A stretch of DNA of 37,384 nucleotides from Flavobacterium psychrophilum. GTDB taxonomy: Bacteria > Bacteroidota > Bacteroidia > Flavobacteriales > Flavobacteriaceae. The notes below the pieces were generated by a model. That model saw only the letters and a program-made list of their open reading frames with translations. It had not been told where the DNA came from and did no database searches. How positions within the stretch are numbered: the stretch's first letter is position 1; the number at the start of each line of letters is the position of its first letter. A program made the position numbers and the translations under genes. This document shows positions 24,551 to 33,317 of this stretch, one piece after another. The stretch spans positions 1 to 37,384 of the forward strand of contig CAMBOW010000008.1 of the NCBI GenBank assembly GCA_945869365.1, given 5' to 3'.

Positions 24551-26491
24551 CTAATTATCTAAAGTTTCAAATTCCGAATTCATGCTAATATATTCTGGTA
24601 CAATTTTTTTCATTTGAACCACTATTTCGCTGGTCGAAGCGTCATGCATTTGGTGAATAAGTGCCCTAATTTCGTCACGAATTTCGGTATGATTTTCTGC
24701 TATTTCTTCGGCAATTACAATTTTTTCATTGGGAGTTGGCAATGTTTTGGAAGTATCATTAAGCAACTCTTCGTATAATTTTTCGCCGGGACGCAAGCCA
24801 ATCACTTTGATTTTAATATCCTTCTCGGGAACAAATCCTGCCAAGCGAATCATTTTGTGCGCCAAGTCAATAATTTTTACCGGCTCACCCATGTCAAATA
24901 TAAAAATCTCACCGCCGTTTCCTATCGCAGATGCTTCAAGAACCAATTGACAGGCTTCTGGTATGGTCATGAAATAACGAATGATATCGGGATGCGTAAT
25001 GGTTAAGGGTCCACCTTCTTTAATTTGTTTGGTAAACAACGGCACAATTGATCCGTTTGACCCCAACACATTTCCAAAACGTGTGGTCATGAATTTGGTG
25101 CAAACTTCCTTGCTTTTGACATCAATGTGGTGAAGCGATTGAATATATTTTTCGGCAATTCGCTTACTCGCACCCATCACATTGCTCGGATTCACGGCTT
25201 TATCTGTAGAAATCATTACAAAGCGTTGCACTGCATATTTGAGGGCTAAATCAGCTAAGTTCATAGTGCCCAAGACATTGGTGTATATGGCTTGCATTGG
25301 ATTGGACTCCATTAAGGGCACATGTTTATATGCGGCAGCGTGGTAAACCACGTCGGGTTTATAATTTAGGAATACTTTTTCTAGTGAACTTTTGTCGCGA
25401 ATATCAACTAAAAAAGAACGTAAAGGTATGTCATTGACTTCTTCTAATTCCAATTGAAGGTGATGTAAAGGGGTCTCCGCTTGATCTACTAAAATTATTT
25501 TTGCAGGATTAAATAACATCACTTGGCGCACAATTTCACTGCCAATAGATCCGGCAGCACCGGTAACCAAAACTTTTTTGCCATTAATTGTAGAAGAAAT
25601 ATTCTCGGTTTGAAGTTCGATGGGTTTTCGTCCCAATAAATCTAAAATATCAAAATTCTTAATTTGGGTAGAAATTTGTTCTTGGTCTTCCCAATCGGTA
25701 ATTAAAGGAACGGTAAATACTTTAAAATTAAATTCCAAGCATTCCTCAACCAGCGCAATTGTATCAGATTTCGAGAGGCTTTTTTCAGCAATAATTAAAG
25801 CATCCGCCTTTAAAGAGCGCAGGATTGTATAGGTTTTTCTGTTGTGCGTAACAATGGGTAAATTGAGTAGGCTTCTGCCTGATTTATTATCGCTATGGTT
25901 GTCTATGAACCCCAATAAATTAAAACGGGCGGGCATTTCAGATTTGAGTGCATTGGCCACCGAAATGGCATTGGCATCAACTCCATATATCACGGCATTG
26001 ATGCGCTTTTTCTGATCTTCTAGAGAAGTATATAATTCAAATAGGTACTTGACCATGATTCGAAACAAGAACAACAACGAAAAAGCAATCACATAATTGA
26101 TAAAAAGAGCGGAGGTCAAGTAAACTTTGACTCCAAAATTGAACTCCCAAAAATAATTTAACACAAACAGAAATATAAATGAGACGGTGGTGGAAAGCAA
26201 CAATTTTATCCCATCAATAAATGTAGAATGCCGGATAATTCCGGAAAAGGTCCTGAAAAAAATAAAAAACAAGGCATTGACAGCTAAAATCGCCAAATTT
26301 CCGATAAGTAAAACGTCGCCGTTTTGGAACTTAATTAATAAATTAAGCAGAAGAATGTGAGTAATTACGCCAGAAAGCATAACAATAAAGACATCTATTA
26401 TAAAAACTATCCATACGGGAAGATAGCCTACTGTGCGCAGTTTTTTAAGTAAGCCGCTGGTTTTGAGTGCAGTTATGAGGTAATCAAACAT
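24551..26491 (-). CDS. Membrane-bound UDP-HexNAc 4,6-dehydratase (PglF/WbpM/CapD-like)
   Basis: A 646-residue protein. Four N-terminal hydrophobic helices (within about 25-150) anchor it to the membrane, followed by a CoA-binding-like domain (about 160-280) and a short-chain dehydrogenase domain. NAD site VLVTGAAGSIGSEIV (GAAGSIG about 311-317), HAAAYKHVPLME, and MISTDKAVNPSNVMGASKR, where methionine (about 439) replaces the usual tyrosine, as is typical for this 4,6-dehydratase group, with the lysine at about 443. The product is a 4-keto-6-deoxy UDP-HexNAc, the substrate for the aminotransferase encoded just upstream. The frame could begin at TTG 26518, but that TTG is the end of a promoter-like box, so the ATG at 26491 is preferred. 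Confidence 0.9.
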   Translation of the reverse strand: MFDYLITALKTSGLLKKLRTVGYLPVWIVFIIDVFIVMLSGVITHILLLNLLIKFQNGDVLLIGNLAILAVNALFFIFFRTFSGIIRHSTFIDGIKLLLSTTVSFIFLFVLNYFWEFNFGVKVYLTSALFINYVIAFSLLFLFRIMVKYLFELYTSLEDQKKRINAVIYGVDANAISVANALKSEMPARFNLLGFIDNHSDNKSGRSLLNLPIVTHNRKTYTILRSLKADALIIAEKSLSKSDTIALVEECLEFNFKVFTVPLITDWEDQEQISTQIKNFDILDLLGRKPIELQTENISSTINGKKVLVTGAAGSIGSEIVRQVMLFNPAKIILVDQAETPLHHLQLELEEVNDIPLRSFLVDIRDKSSLEKVFLNYKPDVVYHAAAYKHVPLMESNPMQAIYTNVLGTMNLADLALKYAVQRFVMISTDKAVNPSNVMGASKRIAEKYIQSLHHIDVKSKEVCTKFMTTRFGNVLGSNGSIVPLFTKQIKEGGPLTITHPDIIRYFMTIPEACQLVLEASAIGNGGEIFIFDMGEPVKIIDLAHKMIRLAGFVPEKDIKIKVIGLRPGEKLYEELLNDTSKTLPTPNEKIVIAEEIAENHTEIRDEIRALIHQMHDASTSEIVVQMKKIVPEYISMNSEFETLDN

Positions 26492-26515
26492 AACAAAATT
26501 GAAATTTGAGTTGAG

Positions 26516-26523
26516 CAAATTTA
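26516..26523 (-). promoter_or_regulatory. Candidate -7 promoter box before the 4,6-dehydratase gene
   Basis: The minus strand reads TAAATTTG, an exact TAnnTTTG, 24 bases before the dehydratase ATG at 26491. The spacing is nearly the same as that of the box before wzm (25 bases). No convincing TTG is found at the -33 distance. If active, it would let dehydratase, wza and wzc be transcribed apart from the upstream glycosyltransferases. Confidence 0.4.
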
Positions 26524-26554
26524 AACTTTTTCTCCTTATAACCGCAGTTTTTCA

Positions 26555-27694
26555 CTAGTCAAAGAAATCAACAAGAACGCTTTCAATACTTTGACGATCT
26601 GTATCCGTGAGATTTGATCCCGAAGGCAAGCACAACCCTTGATCAAAAAGGGTTTCAGCTACTCGCTCCCCATAATAGGGATAATGAGCAAAAACCGGCT
26701 GTAAATGCATGGGTTTCCACAATGGACGTGATTCTATATTGTCTTTTTCCAAAAGCAACCGTAACTTTTCGCTGGTTTTACCACCTGTTAATAAAGGATC
26801 AATTGTAATTGCTGTTAACCAATGATTGGAAAAATAGTTTGAATTTGGTTCTTTTAAAAAGTGTATGCCCGAAATAGTGCTTAAAATAGCATAGTAAAAT
26901 TCATGCATATTTCTTCTTAGGTTAACATGCCTATTTAACACTTCCATTTGTCCTCTTCCAATCCCGGCTGATATATTGCTCATTCTGTAATTGTACCCAA
27001 TTTCCGAATGTTGGTAATGTGGGGCTTGATCACGGGCTTGGGTAGCCAAAAAAACAGCTTTCTCTTTAACTGCATGGCTTTTGGTGACCAAAGCACCTCC
27101 ACCAGAAGTTGTAATTATTTTGTTGCCATTAAAGGACAGTACCCCTATTTCACCAAAAGTTCCACATTTTTGTCCCTTGTATGAACTACCTAGGGCTTCT
27201 GCACTATCTTCTAGTACAGGAATATTGTATTTATTGGCTACAGCACAAACTTGATCAATCTGAAAGGGCATGCCGTAGAGATGAACGGCAATTATCGCTT
27301 TTGGTTTTTTGCCTTTTTGAATCCGATCTATAATGGCTTTTTCTAAGGCAACGGGACATATATTCCAAGTTTCAGTTTCACTATCTACAAAAACAGGTGT
27401 GGCTCCCAAGTATACAATTGGATTTACAGAAGCTGAAAAAGTAAAACTTTGGCAAATTACCTCGTCTCCCGGTAGCACATTCAATAAAATAAGTCCCAAA
27501 TGCAATGCTGCAGTTCCTGAACTTAATGCCGCTATTTTTGAATCTTGACCTACATATTGCTCTAAATCATTTTCAAACCCATTCACATTAGGTCCTAATG
27601 GTGCAACCCAATTGCTTTCAAAAGCTTCGTGTATGTATTTTAATTCAGTTCCACCCATATGCGGAGAGGAAAGCCATATTTTTGATAAACTCAT
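26555..27694 (-). CDS. DegT/DnrJ/EryC1 aminotransferase (PglE-like)
   Basis: A 379-residue PLP-dependent sugar aminotransferase. It shows IWLSSPHMGGTELKYIHEAF, ALSSGTAALHLGL, PVLEDSAEALGSSYKGQKCG (Asp163 contacts the PLP nitrogen), VLSFNGNKIITTSGGGALV (Lys192 forms the Schiff base), the YNYRMSNISAGIGRGQME segment and ESRPLWKPMHLQPVF. These are features of the PglE/WbpE branch, which aminates C4 of UDP-4-keto-6-deoxy-GlcNAc. Its direct neighbour is the 4,6-dehydratase, so the pair most likely makes a UDP-4-amino-4,6-dideoxy-HexNAc. No PglD-type N-acetyltransferase is found beside it; a HAD hydrolase and ATP-grasp gene take that place. Confidence 0.9.
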   Translation of the reverse strand: MSLSKIWLSSPHMGGTELKYIHEAFESNWVAPLGPNVNGFENDLEQYVGQDSKIAALSSGTAALHLGLILLNVLPGDEVICQSFTFSASVNPIVYLGATPVFVDSETETWNICPVALEKAIIDRIQKGKKPKAIIAVHLYGMPFQIDQVCAVANKYNIPVLEDSAEALGSSYKGQKCGTFGEIGVLSFNGNKIITTSGGGALVTKSHAVKEKAVFLATQARDQAPHYQHSEIGYNYRMSNISAGIGRGQMEVLNRHVNLRRNMHEFYYAILSTISGIHFLKEPNSNYFSNHWLTAITIDPLLTGGKTSEKLRLLLEKDNIESRPLWKPMHLQPVFAHYPYYGERVAETLFDQGLCLPSGSNLTDTDRQSIESVLVDFFD

Positions 27695-27723
27695 TTAAAA
27701 CTAATTTGCAGTTAACTAAATGT

Positions 27724-28365
27724 CTAAGGGAAAATTTGCGTAATTAACTCGTCAAGCTTGTTAATTTTTTTGTGTGGCAAATATAAGAAATCTTTAGTTA
27801 AATCTTGTTTGTGAATGTTATTTCCGGCATCAACCAAACAAATGGTCTGCCATCCCAATGCATTGGGAGAAACAAAATCCTTGGACGGATTATCGCCTAC
27901 ATAATAATACTGATCCGTAGTAAATTGATGAAAAACTTCAAAATTTGCCAATGAAGGTTTCGTTGAACCAAATTCTTCCGAAATCACAACTAAATCAAAT
28001 ATATTTTCTATGCCCAGAGCTTTTAATTTATTTCGTTGGGAAATCGAATAGCCATCTGTGATTAAACCCAAAATACAACCGCTAGCCTTGAGTTGTTCCA
28101 ACAAGGTTTTACAATTATTTTCAGGGTAGTTCGGTGAATGATTGCGGTATAGTTGAAGTAAATTAGCTACAGTATACTGCGGATATAATTCGCTTACGCG
28201 AGCAAATGGATTGTCATTGCGCTGATAAGCATTCCATAAAAGAGTGTAAAGCTGGGGGTTTTGGGGATCTACTTTTTGAGCAATTTCACGGAAAGCCGAT
28301 TTTAAATAATCAAGCTCTAAGGCCAGGGTGTCATCTAAATCAAAAACTACGGTTTTTGACCTCAT
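27724..28365 (-). CDS. HAD-superfamily hydrolase
   Basis: A 213-residue haloacid-dehalogenase-fold hydrolase with all four motifs. Motif I is VVFDLDDTLALE (Asp9, Asp11), motif II LITDGYS, motif III with the lysine in FGSTKPSLANF, and motif IV YYVGDNPSKDF. A helical C1 cap of about 70 residues lies between motifs I and II. The usual reaction is phosphate removal from a small metabolite; the substrate here is unknown. It is encoded 1 base after the ATP-grasp stop and 29 bases before the aminotransferase, so it probably serves the same sugar pathway, for example by dephosphorylating an intermediate. Such a role is inference. Confidence 0.87.
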   Translation of the reverse strand: MRSKTVVFDLDDTLALELDYLKSAFREIAQKVDPQNPQLYTLLWNAYQRNDNPFARVSELYPQYTVANLLQLYRNHSPNYPENNCKTLLEQLKASGCILGLITDGYSISQRNKLKALGIENIFDLVVISEEFGSTKPSLANFEVFHQFTTDQYYYVGDNPSKDFVSPNALGWQTICLVDAGNNIHKQDLTKDFLYLPHKKINKLDELITQIFP

Positions 28366-28366
28366 T

Positions 28367-29338
28367 TTAGTGCGTAAAATTGGGCACTAATACTTCGTGG
28401 TCGTAGCGAAGCAATAATAAATTTTCTTGCCAATCTTGATACTCAGCGATTTGTTCCCCTTGCAAATATTCTTGAATTATCCACTTGGGGTAATTGGCTC
28501 CGGCGAGATAACTCAACGGAAAACCTCCGCCAAAACGGGGATTAATTTCTATCGCATATATATTTTGAGTATCGTTTTGCATAAAGACCTGCATGGTTAT
28601 ACAGCCTCTAAAACCGTCCACGAAGGCCATTTTTTGCCATATCGAATCTATAAATAAAGGCTTTTTGGTCACCCCTTTACTCACTTCACCATCGCGTACC
28701 TCAATGCGTTCGCGCGGAACGGCACACTTTAAATGCCCGTCCTTGCTGTAATACATATCAATCGTGTATTCGGTATGCTTGCTGTGATCAAGGTATTCTA
28801 AAAACATCAATCGATCATTCGAAAAATGCTTCTCGGTAAAATCATCGTGGTGATGTACGATAAAATTTTCTAAACTTCTGCTTCCGTCAACAGGCTTAAT
28901 GTAGACCGGTAGCTTGTAATTATTTTTGTCAAATTCTTTGGCGGTATCGATTCCTTGTTTTTCGAAAAAGTCGTGGGACAATCGCTTGAAGTGGAACATA
29001 TTCACCAAATGATAATCGGATACAACAATAATAATACCATGTTCGGCAAAAAGTGCTTTGTGCTCTGCCAAGGCTAAAAGTTCAGTGTCAATCGTAGGAA
29101 TTACTAATGCGATGTTATTTTCTATAGCAATCGCAAGTAAATCAGTAATATAAGAAGCCGATGTAACTTTAGGTACTTGAAAACAACCATCTGATACCAC
29201 ACAAGCTGCAGCATAATCAGGATTTGCATCGGTTGTATAGACTTTAGATCCGGGGAAAATAAGTCTGAGTTCTTTTTGGAAGAATTTCACTAAGGAAACT
29301 CGCCTACCTGCCGAATTAATTAAAATATTTTTATTCAT
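28367..29338 (-). CDS. ATP-grasp ligase (carbamoyl-phosphate synthase large-subunit-like)
   Basis: A 323-residue ATP-grasp protein. The N-terminal preATP-grasp domain starts NILINSAGRRVSLVKFF, with TTDANPDYAAAC. The central ATP-binding region includes PVYIKPVDGSRSLENF (lysine and glycine-rich loop), FLEYLDHSKHTEYTIDM and the Mg-binding end YAIEINPRFGGGFPLSY with Glu and Asn. These enzymes form an amide or similar bond through an acyl-phosphate. In a glycan locus the likely role is joining an amino acid or other carboxylic acid to an amino sugar; the aminotransferase two genes downstream would supply the amine. The reaction is not proven for this subfamily as far as I know. ATGA overlap with the sugar transferase stop. 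Confidence 0.83.
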   Translation of the reverse strand: MNKNILINSAGRRVSLVKFFQKELRLIFPGSKVYTTDANPDYAAACVVSDGCFQVPKVTSASYITDLLAIAIENNIALVIPTIDTELLALAEHKALFAEHGIIIVVSDYHLVNMFHFKRLSHDFFEKQGIDTAKEFDKNNYKLPVYIKPVDGSRSLENFIVHHHDDFTEKHFSNDRLMFLEYLDHSKHTEYTIDMYYSKDGHLKCAVPRERIEVRDGEVSKGVTKKPLFIDSIWQKMAFVDGFRGCITMQVFMQNDTQNIYAIEINPRFGGGFPLSYLAGANYPKWIIQEYLQGEQIAEYQDWQENLLLLRYDHEVLVPNFTH

Positions 29339-29943
29339 CCGTTATTCCCGTTAAAAGGTTCAATCGTGGCTGCATTCGCCGCATTAATTCCCTCGCTTTT
29401 AAGTACCTTTCCTATGGTTTTATAAAATATTTTGAAGTCCAAAGAAAAAGAAATATTGGTAACATACCAAATGTCAAATTCAAATTTATGGTCCCAGGAA
29501 ATTGCATTGCGGCCATTCACTTGTGCCCAACCGGTTATTCCGGGTTTTACTTCGTGTCTTTTATTCTGAAAATCAGAATACAAATGCAAATAATCAGGTA
29601 ATAAAGGCCGAGGGCCAATAAGGCTCATATCCCCTTTGAGTACGTTAAGAAATTGTGGTATTTCATCCAAAGAAAACTTTCGTACAAATTTTCCTACAAG
29701 AGTTAAGCGTTTGGCATCTGGCAACAACTTCCCTGAGGCATCGCGTGCATCATTCATGGTTTTGAATTTGATAATTTTAAATATCCGTTGATTTTTCCCC
29801 GGACGTTTTTGAATAAAAAAAGGACTGCCTTGGTTGGATATTGTTAGAAAAACCGCGATAAATACCAAGATAGGCGCAAGCAACAGCAATACAACTGCTG
29901 CAAAACAAAAATCACCTAGTGGCTTTACTACTTGCGTATACAT
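29335..29943 (-). CDS. Monotopic phosphoglycosyl transferase (PglC-like)
   Basis: A 202-residue small initiating transferase. The N-terminal re-entrant hydrophobic helix FCFAAVVLLLLAPILVFIAV carries the central proline, followed by FKIIKFKTM. The catalytic Asp-Glu pair is in FSLDEIPQFLNVLKGDMSLI, then GPRPLLPDYL and KPGITGWAQVNGRNA. It transfers a phospho-sugar from a UDP-sugar to undecaprenyl phosphate. PglC enzymes prefer UDP-diNAc-bacillosamine, and the dehydratase and aminotransferase for a similar sugar lie just downstream. It therefore probably uses the sugar made by this module. Size matches PglC (about 200), not the larger WcaJ form seen at 379-1782. Confidence 0.92.
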   Translation of the reverse strand: MYTQVVKPLGDFCFAAVVLLLLAPILVFIAVFLTISNQGSPFFIQKRPGKNQRIFKIIKFKTMNDARDASGKLLPDAKRLTLVGKFVRKFSLDEIPQFLNVLKGDMSLIGPRPLLPDYLHLYSDFQNKRHEVKPGITGWAQVNGRNAISWDHKFEFDIWYVTNISFSLDFKIFYKTIGKVLKSEGINAANAATIEPFNGNNG

Positions 29944-31095
29944 TTATTTTATTTCTATTTTAAGCAAACGATTGTATTCTACTTTTAAAGCATTCCAAAC
30001 TAAATTTTGGCTGTATTTTAAACATATATGTTCTCGGATTTCCAACTTTTTAGCCTCCGATATTTTTCCATTAGCCGTGAAATCTAGCATAGCCGCAACA
30101 ATGGCATCCTTATTTTTTACGGGAATGATCGTTCCATTAAAACCCGATTTTATTATTTCATTACAGCCGTTCACATCGGTTACAATGCTAGGCAATCCCA
30201 TCGCCCCACCTTGCAACAACACATTGGGAAAGCCTTCGCGGTAACTGGGCAAAACCAAACAATCGGCGGCGGCATAATACGGTCGTACGTCAGGTTGAAA
30301 GCCCACAAATATAGTGTTAATATTGGTTTCAATAGCCTGAATGGTTTCTAATTTTAATGGGTCTAATTTTGACTCTAAATAACCGACAATCAGTAATTTA
30401 TTTTTTTTGTGCTGCAATTCAGATGCAGTAAAAGCCGCGATTAACTCGTTAATTCCCTTGTCCCCTACCAAGCGACCTACATACAAAAAAACAGTATCGT
30501 CAGGCCCAATTCCATGGGAAGTTCGCAGGGTATTTTTTTCTTCCTCCGTTGGAATTGTAAAAGAATTGGTATCAACTCCGGTAATATTTCCGTTGGCTAT
30601 AATGTGTAACGGTTTTCGTGTCACCCCATATCGAATCAAGTCCGAACGAACGCCACTGCCCTCGGGGTAAATATGCGTGGCAAAGACACATAAAATGCGA
30701 TCCATTTGCAACAGTAAAAAATGAGAAAGCCCTGTTTTGGTTGGAAAAATTAGCCCCGTAAACAGGTGCATCCGAATTGGCACTCCGGCAAAATAGGCTG
30801 CAACCATGCTCAATAAACCCGCTTTGGGAGAAACCGAATGCACAATGGCCGGCTTTTCTTTTTTGAATACTCGGTATAAACAAAACAAAGAAACTAGATC
30901 TTGAAAAGGACGAATGGCGCGCTGCATAGACACCGAAATGGTGCGCACCCCTTCGCGATCCCGAACAGCTTGCAAGTGGTAATCTTCTCCAGAAACTGCA
31001 ATTATTTCGTGCGTTTGGTTTAAATAAGCCAATTGCCCTTTCAATAAATCATTGAGGGTAATGGCTACGGTAGCGGTGCGAATAATTTTGGCCAT
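29944..31095 (-). CDS. Glycosyltransferase family 4 (PglA-like)
   Basis: A 383-residue GT4. The N-terminus starts AKIIRTATVAITLNDLLKGQ. VHSVSPKAGLLSMVAAYFAG and FTGLIFPTKTGLSHFLL form the acceptor domain typical of enzymes that add the second sugar to a lipid-linked bacillosamine-type unit. The donor domain has FLYVGRLVGDKGINELIAAF and VLPSYREGFPNVLLQGGAMG, where the second glutamate of E-x7-E is replaced by glutamine, a variation found in this subgroup. The longer frame to TTG 31104 is rejected; the ATG at 31095 lies one base past the upstream stop. It stands directly before the PglC-like gene, so it likely makes the next linkage. Confidence 0.9.
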   Translation of the reverse strand: MAKIIRTATVAITLNDLLKGQLAYLNQTHEIIAVSGEDYHLQAVRDREGVRTISVSMQRAIRPFQDLVSLFCLYRVFKKEKPAIVHSVSPKAGLLSMVAAYFAGVPIRMHLFTGLIFPTKTGLSHFLLLQMDRILCVFATHIYPEGSGVRSDLIRYGVTRKPLHIIANGNITGVDTNSFTIPTEEEKNTLRTSHGIGPDDTVFLYVGRLVGDKGINELIAAFTASELQHKKNKLLIVGYLESKLDPLKLETIQAIETNINTIFVGFQPDVRPYYAAADCLVLPSYREGFPNVLLQGGAMGLPSIVTDVNGCNEIIKSGFNGTIIPVKNKDAIVAAMLDFTANGKISEAKKLEIREHICLKYSQNLVWNALKVEYNRLLKIEIK

Positions 31096-31096
31096 C

Positions 31097-32428
31097 TTAA
31101 CCAATTAGGGTTTTTAATTCGACCAACAATTCTGCACGTTTGAGTTGCAAAAGCTCATTTTGTTCGGCCAATTGTGTTTGAATTTGCGCATGCGATATTT
31201 TCAAAGTGGCAAACATCTTTACTAATTTATCGGCCGAAACCACTTCAATTGGAATGGTATACTCGGGCATATTAAAATCAGCCATGATGCCTTTGGCTTT
31301 GTTTCCGCCGTATCCTATGGCAATGGATGGCACACAAGAGGTCAAGGAAAAAATTACCGAATGAAAACGCGTTCCCACAAAGGCATAAAAATGGGAATAC
31401 ACTGCTTTTAACACATCGCAAGGCAAATTTTCATCGATCCAATGTACGGCAGGATGATTCCAATCTTTTAGAATTTCTCGAATCGCGTTGCGGTCGTCTT
31501 CGTGGGCATTAGGCCCAATGGATTGGTTGCAAAACACCACTTGGTAACCCGAATCAACCAAATGCTTGGCCAAAGTTTGTACCGATTGCAGGTAGTTGGC
31601 ATATAAACTTTCTGGATTAGGCAAACCTGGGAAACGCCAAGGACGAATGGTAATACCCACCAGTTTTTGTGTTGAGGGATCTAAATTGTATCGAGCAAGC
31701 AACTGCAAAGCTGCAGCTGAGGCATCCATTTGCAAATAAAATCCCAAATCGGGACTTACCTGTATTGATTCGCCCATTAATTCACCTAATTTTTGTGCCG
31801 AAAGGGCTTCGCGCGCATATACTTTATCCAGTGTAGCAAACACTGATTTAACTTGCTTGGCTACTGTAAATCCTTGAAAGGGACCATATGAATTGGGTAA
31901 AAATACTACTTTTTTCCCTAAGGCTTTTCCCAAACGCACATAGAACAAGAAAAACCACATGAGGTAGGGCGCCGTTTTTTCGCCATAGGCATGAATAAAT
32001 CCGCCGCCTTTTACAAATAAGACCTCAGCCGCACGAAATTGACGCACCGATTGCACTGTTTTGGCCGAATAAAAAAAAGAAACTAAAGATTCTGAGCGAC
32101 AAATGAGCAACAAAAGCCATTGGCTGCAAAAATCGAGGACCGCCCGAAAGGCCAAACGCAGAAAGGAAACCGCTGATTCTTTGATCACCTCAGCCTCATT
32201 GTGCTGCCCACGTCTGGGATGTTTGAGCAAGGTTTCGACGAGTTGATACCCTTTTGCTTCCGATTGGCCGCACAACAATTCGTGTTCTTGGGGTGTATCG
32301 CCAGTGCTCACAATGTAAATCTGGTCAAAACAATTCGTATCCTGAACCAAACGATGCGTTTCCCAAACCAAGGCTTGATCTCCTTTGTTTAAATCGGTAA
32401 CTCCCGGAACGATGATGGCCGTGCGCAT
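31097..32428 (-). CDS. Polysaccharide pyruvyl transferase family protein
   Basis: A 443-residue protein of the CsaB/WcaK family, which adds a ketal-linked pyruvate from PEP to sugars. IIVPGVTDLNKGDQALVWET at the N-terminus is the family start (the G-x-N-x-GD pattern). FVKGGGFIHAYGEKTAPYLM, VVFLPNSYGPFQGFTVAK and YAREALSAQKLGEL follow. The second half has KLVGITIRPWRFPGL, VVFCNQSIGPNAHEDDRNA and FVGTRFHSVIFSLTSCVPSI, the conserved GxRFH region with SIAIGYGGNKAKGI. A hydrophobic segment near 108-120 may touch the membrane. It is encoded between a GT2 and the PglA-like GT4. Pyruvylation would add a negative charge to the glycan. Confidence 0.87.
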   Translation of the reverse strand: MRTAIIVPGVTDLNKGDQALVWETHRLVQDTNCFDQIYIVSTGDTPQEHELLCGQSEAKGYQLVETLLKHPRRGQHNEAEVIKESAVSFLRLAFRAVLDFCSQWLLLLICRSESLVSFFYSAKTVQSVRQFRAAEVLFVKGGGFIHAYGEKTAPYLMWFFLFYVRLGKALGKKVVFLPNSYGPFQGFTVAKQVKSVFATLDKVYAREALSAQKLGELMGESIQVSPDLGFYLQMDASAAALQLLARYNLDPSTQKLVGITIRPWRFPGLPNPESLYANYLQSVQTLAKHLVDSGYQVVFCNQSIGPNAHEDDRNAIREILKDWNHPAVHWIDENLPCDVLKAVYSHFYAFVGTRFHSVIFSLTSCVPSIAIGYGGNKAKGIMADFNMPEYTIPIEVVSADKLVKMFATLKISHAQIQTQLAEQNELLQLKRAELLVELKTLIG

Positions 32429-32429
32429 A

Positions 32430-33317
32430 TTACTTTCGGATGGATTTTTGGGTACTGAATTGAATATATAAATTGAGTGCTATTCCAAAGAGAAAAGCCA
32501 GTAAAACCGTTGCTTTATAAGGTGTTTTGTCAAACATTTTATAGTCTTTGGCAAACAGTGACGAAGATACATAATGAATGGCATTGCGAAACCGCTCTTG
32601 GTAATTTAACGCAAACTTCATCTTGGCCAAACGGTAATGCGCATACGATTTTGGACTTTGTTTGTATTGATTAAACAAGTTCATTGTTAAACCATCGGGC
32701 AAATATTCTACAATGCAAAACACCTCATTACAAATGAGCAATTGGTGATTTTGTTCAATAAACAAATACAAATAACTGGTTACGGAATATTTTTCACCTT
32801 CAAAAAAAGTATAGGGCAAATATTGATTAAAAACGGCACGGTTGTGCACAAATTTGACATCACCGGCCAAGTTATGCTTTACGTATAATTCAGAAAATTT
32901 ACAGGCTTTAATAGTGGGCAATGGGGCTATGATACTGCCGTCATCAAAAGCATCTAAGCCCACAATACCGGCATATTCAGGCGATCCATGTTGTTCCCAA
33001 AATATCAAAATTTTATCAATTGCATCTTTAGGCATGTAATCATCAGAATCGATGCATACACACAAGGGCGTGGTCATGAGGTGGTGAGCCGTATTGTGCG
33101 CACCCACCATGCCTTTGTTTGCTTGGTAGTGGTAGGTAATTTTAATTTTGTTTTCGGCTATAAAAGTATTTACCAATTCGGTAGTGGTATCTGATGAACC
33201 GTCGTCAATTACCAGCCATTCAAAGTCTGGATTGGTTTGTGCGCACAAGCTATCGTACAAGCGTGTTAAAATGTACGCTCTGTTGTAGGTGGGAGTAAAT
33301 ACGGTGATTGCTTTCAT
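32430..33317 (-). CDS. Glycosyltransferase family 2
   Basis: A 295-residue GT-A transferase. Family 2 start ITVFTPTYNRAYILTRLYDS, nucleotide site FEWLVIDDGSSDTTTELVN, KGMVGAHNTAHHLM, and PLCVCIDSDDYMPKDAIDKI with the DSDD metal site. FFEGEKYSVTSYLYLFIEQN occupies the region of the catalytic acid. A C-terminal hydrophobic segment (VLLAFLFGIALNLYIQF) anchors it to the membrane. One base separates it from the pyruvyl transferase gene and none from the EpsG-like gene, so translation is coupled. Sugar donor unknown. Confidence 0.9.
   Translation of the reverse strand: MKAITVFTPTYNRAYILTRLYDSLCAQTNPDFEWLVIDDGSSDTTTELVNTFIAENKIKITYHYQANKGMVGAHNTAHHLMTTPLCVCIDSDDYMPKDAIDKILIFWEQHGSPEYAGIVGLDAFDDGSIIAPLPTIKACKFSELYVKHNLAGDVKFVHNRAVFNQYLPYTFFEGEKYSVTSYLYLFIEQNHQLLICNEVFCIVEYLPDGLTMNLFNQYKQSPKSYAHYRLAKMKFALNYQERFRNAIHYVSSSLFAKDYKMFDKTPYKATVLLAFLFGIALNLYIQFSTQKSIRK

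Noticed and set aside
29834..30244. Plus-strand frame of 136 codons
   Set aside because: Antisense to the PglC-like gene and the PglA-like GT4, both of which carry complete family motifs.
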